A stretch of DNA of 33,301 nt from a bacterium. Its GTDB lineage: Bacteria > Patescibacteriota > Minisyncoccia > UBA6257 > 02-FULL-45-10c. A program made the position numbers and the translations under genes. Positions 27,990 to 33,301 of this stretch are shown here, one piece after another. Each line of letters opens with the position of its first letter. Positions within the stretch are counted from its first letter, which is position 1. The stretch is from assembly GCA_030700025.1 (NCBI GenBank), contig JAUYKI010000010.1, positions 80,648 through 113,948 of the forward strand, read 5' to 3'. The notes beneath the pieces are model-generated. The model worked only from the letters and a program-made list of their open reading frames with translations, was not told the DNA's origin and made no database searches.

Positions 27990-28451
27990 ATGACTGATTT
28001 TTTTGACCCGAAAACTTTAGAAATATTCGGCCAGCTGGCTTTAGCGGCCTTTTTAGGATTATTAGTGGGCATAGAACGGCGGATGGCTTATAAGTTTGCC
28101 GGAATGCGCACTCACGCTTTAGTTGCTATGGGTTCCGCCCTTTTTTCCATCGTTTCTTCGGTTTTATCCGGACCGACGATCGATCCCACTCGGATTGCGG
28201 CGCAGGTTGTGACCGGTATTGGTTTTTTGGGAGCCGGAATCATTGTTTTTCAAGATTCTAAAGTTCGGGGCTTAACTACGGCGGCGGGTATCTGGTCTAT
28301 AGCGGCTATTGGCATGGCAGTCGGGTTTAAGCTTTACGCGGTGGCAATTTTTGCCACAGTAGTGCAGATTTTAATCTTTATGATTCTTTGGCCGATAGAA
28401 GAAAGATTTTTTAAACGGCCCAGGGGAGAGGAAAAGTCCGATTCAGATTAG
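27990..28451 (+). CDS. MgtC/SapB family membrane protein
   Basis: GLLVGIERR, AGMRTHALVAMGSALF, GIGFLGAGIIV, GLTTAAGIWSIAAIGMAVG. Confidence 0.93.
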   Translation: MTDFFDPKTLEIFGQLALAAFLGLLVGIERRMAYKFAGMRTHALVAMGSALFSIVSSVLSGPTIDPTRIAAQVVTGIGFLGAGIIVFQDSKVRGLTTAAGIWSIAAIGMAVGFKLYAVAIFATVVQILIFMILWPIEERFFKRPRGEEKSDSD

Positions 28452-28476
28452 AAGAGCCCATCTCATTGCTTAATTT

Positions 28477-29529
28477 ATGTTTTTAAAGCAGATACTTTTT
28501 CCCGCCAGCATTTTAGCCGGAACAGTTATTGGGGCGGGAATTTTTTCCCTGCCGTTTGTTTTTAAAGCCGTAGGCTTAACCACCGGCTTATTTTATTTAG
28601 CGCTCTTTTCTATTTTTTACCTGGCGGTTTACTTAATTTACTCCGACTTAATCAGAAAAACTCCGGGCGAACACCGCTTGGTCGGCTATGCCAAAATTTA
28701 TTTTGGCCGGCTTGGTTTTGGGGCGGCGCTTTTCATCGGGCTAATCCAATTATTTTTTGTGCTGACGATTTATTTAATTCTGGCGCCCAGTTTTTCTCAA
28801 TTATTTATCGCCGATAATTTTATTTATCACTTAATAGCCTTTTGGATTTTGGGGTCAACAGCTATTTTATTAAACGTCCGCAAAATAGCCTTGCTGGAGT
28901 TTTTAATGGTCGCGGGAATATTAGCCATTATATTTATAATTTTTGGATCCGGCTTAAAAGATTTTTTGGGGACATTCCAGGGCTGGGGCAAGCTTAACCT
29001 TTTTAGTTTTTCCGTTGTCGGGCCTATCCTGTTTTCTTTATCCGGAACTTTAATTATTCCGGAAATAATCGGTTATTTTCGGGAATCTCGGCTGTCTTTT
29101 TCTTTCTTAAAGCCGTCTTTGATATTGGGAAGCTTGGCGCCGGCGCTGGCTTACGCTGTCTTTGTGATGGGTATTTGGGGTTTGTCTTCCGTGGTTAGCG
29201 AAGACGCGGTTTCCGGATTAGCGGGGAGGGTGTCCCCAGTCTTATTGGCGGTAGTGGGCGTTTTAGGATTTTTATCTTTAATCAGCTCTTATATCGTTAT
29301 TGGGTTGAACGCCCGCAAGGTATTGGAACATGATCTTTCTTGGCCGGCTGGGCTAAGCGCGTCTCTAGTCATTTTTTTGCCGGTAATTCTTTATTTTCTT
29401 GGATTACAGAGCTTCATTGGCTTAGTTAGCCTTGTCGGCTCGGTATTTTTACCGCTAGAGATTATCTTAATAGTGGCCATATGGCTAAAAGCCCGAAAAA
29501 ATATTATTATTGATATAACGAATAATTAG
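28477..29529 (+). CDS. amino acid permease (aromatic amino acid/APC-like)
   Basis: GTVIGAGIFSLPFVFKAVG motif and about 10 hydrophobic segments. Confidence 0.8.
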   Translation: MFLKQILFPASILAGTVIGAGIFSLPFVFKAVGLTTGLFYLALFSIFYLAVYLIYSDLIRKTPGEHRLVGYAKIYFGRLGFGAALFIGLIQLFFVLTIYLILAPSFSQLFIADNFIYHLIAFWILGSTAILLNVRKIALLEFLMVAGILAIIFIIFGSGLKDFLGTFQGWGKLNLFSFSVVGPILFSLSGTLIIPEIIGYFRESRLSFSFLKPSLILGSLAPALAYAVFVMGIWGLSSVVSEDAVSGLAGRVSPVLLAVVGVLGFLSLISSYIVIGLNARKVLEHDLSWPAGLSASLVIFLPVILYFLGLQSFIGLVSLVGSVFLPLEIILIVAIWLKARKNIIIDITNN

Positions 29530-29535
29530 TTTTTT

Positions 29536-30078
29536 ATGGCATCACAACCCCGATCTAAATATCCCAAAAGCAATATTCCGAAATTAAGAAAAGGAGCCGA
29601 GAAGTCTGGCTCCGGCCAATCGGGCTTGGTTTTGTGCAATGGCTGCCAGGCGGTTTATTTTAAAAAACACTGGCATCACGATTTATTAAAATTGAATTTG
29701 TCGGAATCAGCCAGCTTGGAAAAGAACAGCGATAAAAAGGTAAAATTTGCCCTTTGTCCGGCTTGCCAGATGATTAAGAATCGGCAATTTGAAGGAGAAG
29801 TAATTATAAAAAACGTTCCGGAAAAATTAAAAGAAGAAGTTATGCGTTTTGTCCGCGGTTTTTGCTTGCGGGCCTATCAGCGGGATCCGATGGACCGGCT
29901 GATTGATATTAAGGTTTTTGGAAAGGACATCGCGGTGACGGTAACGGAAAATGAGCTAGCCAGCAAGCTGGGAAGAAAAATGAAAAACCTTTTTAACAAC
30001 ACTAAAGTTAAAATTTCTTTTGACCATAAGCCTAGTAACGCGGCTAGGGTTGTGGTAGAGTTTCTCTCGAATAAGTAA
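29536..30078 (+). CDS. zinc-ribbon protein, NMD3-like
   Basis: LCNGCQAVYFKKHWHHD...LCPACQMIKNRQFEGEVIIKN; basic N-terminus. Confidence 0.55.
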   Translation: MASQPRSKYPKSNIPKLRKGAEKSGSGQSGLVLCNGCQAVYFKKHWHHDLLKLNLSESASLEKNSDKKVKFALCPACQMIKNRQFEGEVIIKNVPEKLKEEVMRFVRGFCLRAYQRDPMDRLIDIKVFGKDIAVTVTENELASKLGRKMKNLFNNTKVKISFDHKPSNAARVVVEFLSNK

Positions 30079-30096
30079 TTTTATAACAGACTCTAA

Positions 30097-30176
30097 GCGC
30101 TCGTGGTTGAATGGATACAATACTCCCCTCCCTCTGGGCCGTAAGGCCCAACGGGCCTGAGGCCGAAGGGAGTGAT
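30097..30176 (+). pseudogene. 5' part of an interrupted tRNA-Arg(CCG), through the variable loop, with a 33-nt insert in the anticodon loop
   Basis: GCGCTCG TG GTTG AATGGATA CAAT A CTCCC CTCC-[30132-30164]-GAA GGGAG TGAT. Confidence 0.8.
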
Positions 30177-30192
30177 AAAATTTGAAGTAATC

Positions 30193-30459
30193 ATGTTTTA
30201 TGTATATTTAATACAGAGCGAGAAAGATAACAGTTTTTATATAGGTCAAACCGAAGACGTTGAGAAAAGGTTGGCTAAACATAATAGCGGGAAGGTGATA
30301 ACCACTAAAAATAGAGTTCCTTGGAAATTATTAGGACATGAAGAGTATCCAGATAGAAATATGGCAAGATTTAGAGAATATCGTTTGAAAAGAAGTTTTT
30401 CAGAAAAGAAAAAATTTATTAGTAAGTTTTGTCTCCATAGCTCAATGGATAGAGCGTAG
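30193..30459 (+). CDS. GIY-YIG (URI domain) nuclease
   Basis: MFYVYLIQSEKDNSFYIGQTEDVEKRLAKHNSG...VPWKLLGHEEYPDRNMARFREYRLK; tail overlaps the tRNA. Confidence 0.9.
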   Translation: MFYVYLIQSEKDNSFYIGQTEDVEKRLAKHNSGKVITTKNRVPWKLLGHEEYPDRNMARFREYRLKRSFSEKKKFISKFCLHSSMDRA

Positions 30460-30502
30460 GCCTCCGAAGCTTGAGATGTAGGTTCGATTCCTACTGGGGA
30501 CA
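30431..30502 (+). tRNA. tRNA-Arg (anticodon CCG)
   Basis: Full cloverleaf GTCTCCA TA GCTC AATGGATA GAGC G TAGGC CTCCGAA GCTTG AGAT GTAGG TTCGATT CCTAC TGGGGAC A; no encoded CCA. Confidence 0.95.
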
Positions 30503-30506
30503 CAAT

Positions 30507-30547
30507 ACGGGTTCCCTGCCGGCAGGCAGGGATTCCTGTCGAGCGCA
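30507..30547 (+). pseudogene. 3' part (T arm and acceptor) of the interrupted tRNA-Arg, with a 16-nt palindrome in the T loop
   Basis: ACGGG TTC-[CCTGCCGGCAGGCAGG]-GATT CCTGT CGAGCGC A; CGAGCGC pairs perfectly with GCGCTCG at 30097-30103. Confidence 0.8.
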
Positions 30548-30592
30548 CATTAGAAAATATTAGTGAATATAATGAGCTTAGATTTTCTTATG

Positions 30593-30611
30593 CCCCGCCA
30601 TTGGCGGGGCC
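30593..30611 (+). terminator. GC hairpin followed by T-rich tract
   Basis: GCCCCGCC-ATT-GGCGGGGC then CTCATTTTTTATTTTT. Confidence 0.6.
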
Positions 30612-30703
30612 TCATTTTTTATTTTTCGGCGGACATAAATCTTGCTAATGGCTTAGGAGTAATTTACACTACTCTTAGTTCCAATGACTATAAGGGAGGA
30701 CAG

Positions 30704-31039
30704 ATGTTCTTAAAAAGCTGGAAGCCGATAGTTACTAATGGCGGAAATCCACAGGGCCGGGATTTGTTTCTGGTAATGAAAGTGGAACTGCAGTGTCCGG
30801 TTTGCGAGGAAGTAATGGCATTTGAAACCCAAAAACGCGCTTTGGAAGCCGGAGCGGAATTTTTACGAGATTGGGCGGCACATGATATTTTAGAGCCTAA
30901 AATGTGCCCCACCTGCGGAACTTATTCTGGATTGCCGGAAAGATATCAGCAACAGCTTCTTTTAGCTGCTAAGCAGGAAATTACCGCCGAGTGGCTGGAA
31001 GAAGAAAAGAAAAAGCATAACTTAGAATTCCTTTTGTAA
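30704..31039 (+). CDS. hypothetical protein with CxxC pairs
   Basis: ATG after GGGAGGACAG: MFLKSWKPIVTNGGNPQ...CPVCEEVM...CPTCGTYSGLPERY. Confidence 0.7.
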   Translation: MFLKSWKPIVTNGGNPQGRDLFLVMKVELQCPVCEEVMAFETQKRALEAGAEFLRDWAAHDILEPKMCPTCGTYSGLPERYQQQLLLAAKQEITAEWLEEEKKKHNLEFLL

Positions 31040-31058
31040 CAGCTCGCTATCGGGCTGT
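31039..31058 (+). terminator. short hairpin terminator
   Basis: ACAGCTCG-CTAT-CGGGCTGT followed by TT. Confidence 0.45.
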
Positions 31059-31060
31059 TT

Positions 31061-31198
31061 TCCCTCACTCTTGGAAGAGTTGCGCCTCGAAATATCGAGG
31101 CGCTTTTATTTTTCTCATCTCTTGGCGAGAGTGATAATATTATTTAAAAAATACTTCTGCAAGGGTGATTGAGTTTAAGCTCTTCCAAAAGTGAGGGA
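31061..31198. repeat. TCCCTCACTCTTG inverted-repeat element, copy 2
   Basis: TCCCTCACTCTTGGAAGAG / CTCTTCCAAAAGTGAGGGA arms; internal perfect hairpin GCGCCTCGA-AATA-TCGAGGCGC (31082-31103); followed by TTTTTATTTT. Confidence 0.75.
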
Positions 31199-31290
31199 TT
31201 TTTATTTTCCATTTCCTGCCTGCCCTGAGTTTATCGAAGGGAGCTTGTCGAAGGATTACTTTGGGATATTCGCCATGATAGAATCTAGAT

Positions 31291-32247
31291 ATGTTTAAGT
31301 TGAGAAGAAACTACCCGATTGCTAAGCTTTCTACTTTCCAAATTGGCGGGCGGGCCGGGTATTTTTGCGAAGTTAAGAGCTTTAATGATTTTTTAAAAGC
31401 GGTTGAGACCGCTAAACAATCGGGAGTTTCTTATAAAATAGTGGCTGGCGGAAGCAATGTTGTTTTTCCGGATGGCCAGCTGAATCATTTGCTTATTAAA
31501 ATTAAAAATCTGACCTATCCTGCCATAAAGGCAATCGGAACCAAGATAGAAGCGGATTCCGGAGCGAATTTGATGCGGTTAATCAAAAAAGCGGTCGCTG
31601 GCGGATTGAGCGGGCTGGAAACGCTTTCGGGCATACCCGGAACTGTCGGCGGAGCGATTGTCGGCAATGCCGGGGCGTATGGGCAGTCAATTTCCGGCGC
31701 GCTGGAGCGGGTTTTAGTCTGGGACCCGGTTCAAAACAAGAAATTGTGGCTGGATAAAAACGAATGCCATTTTCAATATCGCCACAGTATTTTTAAGGAA
31801 CAGCCCTATTTAATTTTGCGCGCGGTTTTTAAATTTTCCGCCAAAGGCGGATCCGCCTCCGGCGGAAACAAAGAAAGAATTGTTGAATTAAAAACAATTT
31901 CTAACAATATTATTGCCACTCGTTTAAAAAAATATCCGGCGGGTTTGCGTTGCCCAGGAAGTTTTTTTAAAAACGTACTGGTGAAAGAAATTTCCGCCAA
32001 ATCTTTAAAGCTGATAAATCAGGAAAAAATAATAGAAGGCAAGATTCCCTCCGGCTATTTATTAGAGCAAATCGGCGCCAAAGGAATGCGGATGGGCGGA
32101 ATCCGGATCGCTGATTTTCACGGTAATTTATTGATCAATGACGGCCGAGCCAGATCGGAGGATGTTAAAAAGCTATCCAGGATTTTAAAAAATAAAGTTC
32201 AGAAAAAATTCGGCATAAATTTAGAAGAAGAAGTGCGGTATTTTTAA
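31291..32247 (+). CDS. murB: UDP-N-acetylenolpyruvoylglucosamine reductase
   Basis: LSTFQIGGRAGYFCEV, GGSNVVFPDG, SGIPGTVGGAIVGNAGAYG, PSGYLLEQIGAKG. Confidence 0.94.
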   Translation: MFKLRRNYPIAKLSTFQIGGRAGYFCEVKSFNDFLKAVETAKQSGVSYKIVAGGSNVVFPDGQLNHLLIKIKNLTYPAIKAIGTKIEADSGANLMRLIKKAVAGGLSGLETLSGIPGTVGGAIVGNAGAYGQSISGALERVLVWDPVQNKKLWLDKNECHFQYRHSIFKEQPYLILRAVFKFSAKGGSASGGNKERIVELKTISNNIIATRLKKYPAGLRCPGSFFKNVLVKEISAKSLKLINQEKIIEGKIPSGYLLEQIGAKGMRMGGIRIADFHGNLLINDGRARSEDVKKLSRILKNKVQKKFGINLEEEVRYF

Positions 32248-32248
32248 A

Positions 32249-32277
32249 TTGACTCTTTTCAATTTTTGAGATACAAT
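32249..32277 (+). promoter_or_regulatory. sigma70-type promoter TTGACT-17-TACAAT
   Basis: 17-nt spacer; immediately upstream of the 32328 gene. Confidence 0.6.
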
Positions 32278-32327
32278 TTCAGCGTTATTTGAAATAAGCG
32301 CTTAGAAAGCGCAAGGAGGCTGTAAAA

Positions 32328-33301
32328 ATGTGGACTGCTTTAAAGTGGGCAGTGCGAGTAGCTGTTTTAGCCGCATTATTTGTTGGTTATAAGGCCGTAA
32401 CTTTTGAGCCCCTTCTTCGGGCGTTAGCCGCGGAGCTTCCAGAGCCAACGAAATTTTCCCGTCCGCCGGACGCCTATGATTGGAAAACTTTTGGCGCGCC
32501 GATTAAGGCGGGATTTTCTAAAAGGGATATTACGCCAAAAGAAACCTTGGTCTGGCTGGCTGGTTATTATCCTCCGCATCCCAAGACTTCGATTCATGAT
32601 CAGATTTGGGTGAAGAGCTTGGCGTTGCAGGATGATCACGGGCAGATAGCGGTATTTGTTTCGGTTGATTTAATCGGCCTTTTGCCGGATGAAATCGCCA
32701 AGATCAAGCACGGGGCTTTGGGCATCGTTAATGAGTATCGGATGTTTATCAGCTGTACTCATACGCATTCCGGTCCGGATACTATGGGTCTTTGGGGACC
32801 GCCGCCTTTTACCGGTAAGCGCAGAAATTACCAGAAGTTCATGCGGGAAGAAATTATTGCTTCTATTAAAGAAGCGGTTTTAAACCTTCAAGACGCCAAG
32901 ATTCGTTTTGGCGGGGCTGATTTTCCGAATTATGCCGGAGGAAGGCACGAAAATCCGAATGATCCGTCTGTTTCCGTTCTACAGGTACTTTTTTCCAATA
33001 CGGGTCCGGTTACGCTGGTGAATTATGCTTGCCATGCTGATGTGGCCATGACAATGCAAATGACCGCCGACTTTCCTTATTATCTGTATGAAAGATTGGG
33101 GCGCCTTACTGGCGGAGAAGTTATGTATATTCCGGGAGCTATTGGCGGCGTGCAGCCCAGAAAAAATGGATTTGAAACTTGGCCGTATTTTGTCCGGACG
33201 CTTGGCGAGAATTTAGCTGACTTTGTCCACTTTCAAATTATGAAAAATCCGATTGCTCCGAAATGGATCCAGATTGGGGTAACTCGGACAGAAGTGAAAT
33301 C
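32328..33301 (+). CDS. neutral/alkaline non-lysosomal ceramidase-like protein (5' part, runs off window)
   Basis: ATG after AAGGAGG; MWTALKWAVRVAVLAALFVG TM/signal; KAGFSKRDITPKETLVWLAGY, CTHTHSGPDTMG, NYACHADV. Confidence 0.75.
   Translation, partial: MWTALKWAVRVAVLAALFVGYKAVTFEPLLRALAAELPEPTKFSRPPDAYDWKTFGAPIKAGFSKRDITPKETLVWLAGYYPPHPKTSIHDQIWVKSLALQDDHGQIAVFVSVDLIGLLPDEIAKIKHGALGIVNEYRMFISCTHTHSGPDTMGLWGPPPFTGKRRNYQKFMREEIIASIKEAVLNLQDAKIRFGGADFPNYAGGRHENPNDPSVSVLQVLFSNTGPVTLVNYACHADVAMTMQMTADFPYYLYERLGRLTGGEVMYIPGAIGGVQPRKNGFETWPYFVRTLGENLADFVHFQIMKNPIAPKWIQIGVTRTEVK

Larger units (their letters stand above)
30177..30506 (+). mobile_element. 330-bp insert at the variable-loop/T-stem junction of the tRNA; carries a GIY-YIG ORF and a complete tRNA-Arg
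   Basis: Removal, with the two loop inserts, restores a 72-nt canonical tRNA; ATA at both junctions (30175-30177, 30505-30507). Confidence 0.6.

Noticed and set aside
30132-30164. Archaeal-type bulge-helix-bulge tRNA intron
   Set aside because: No clear BHB motif; insert is self-palindromic and the host looks bacterial.
30177-30506. Group I intron in the tRNA
   Set aside because: The ORF plus complete tRNA occupy nearly all 330 bp, leaving no room for a ribozyme core, and no core motifs were seen.
1-33301. CRISPR array, prophage or known defence system
   Set aside because: No regularly spaced direct repeats, no cas-like, phage structural or recognised defence proteins.

Overview
33.3 kb of a chromosome that looks like Candidate Phyla Radiation/Patescibacteria (Parcubacteria-like) DNA; this is judged by eye from protein content, short proteins and repeat style. 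The left end is an origin-type region (rpmH-dnaA-dnaN). The rest carries housekeeping genes: PBP1A, ruvC, yebC, pilB, ruvB, tsaE, a split polA, mutM, holA, rpsT, M16 peptidase, uvrB, ruvA, murE, MBL RNase, a SLOG-fold protein, MgtC, permease, murB and the 5' part of a ceramidase-like gene. Intergenic DNA is rich in repeat families. The strongest unexplained signals are as follows. (1) A tRNA-Arg(CCG) gene at 30097-30547 is interrupted three times: a 33-nt hairpin in the anticodon loop, a 330-bp insert at the variable-loop/T-stem junction, and a 16-nt palindrome in the T loop. Removing all three restores a canonical 72-nt tRNA. The 330-bp insert carries a GIY-YIG nuclease ORF and a complete second tRNA-Arg with the same anticodon. 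(2) A four-helix-bundle (S23/IVP-type) gene is bounded by inverted TCTAGA-type arms. A 62-bp ORF-less version of the same arms separates polA into two ORFs, and a related piece is inserted in frame in tsaE. (3) A structured RNA candidate at 11537-11700 has a perfect 23-bp closing stem and a consensus promoter. (4) A pair of TCCCTCACTCTTG hairpin elements shows a compensatory base-pair change.
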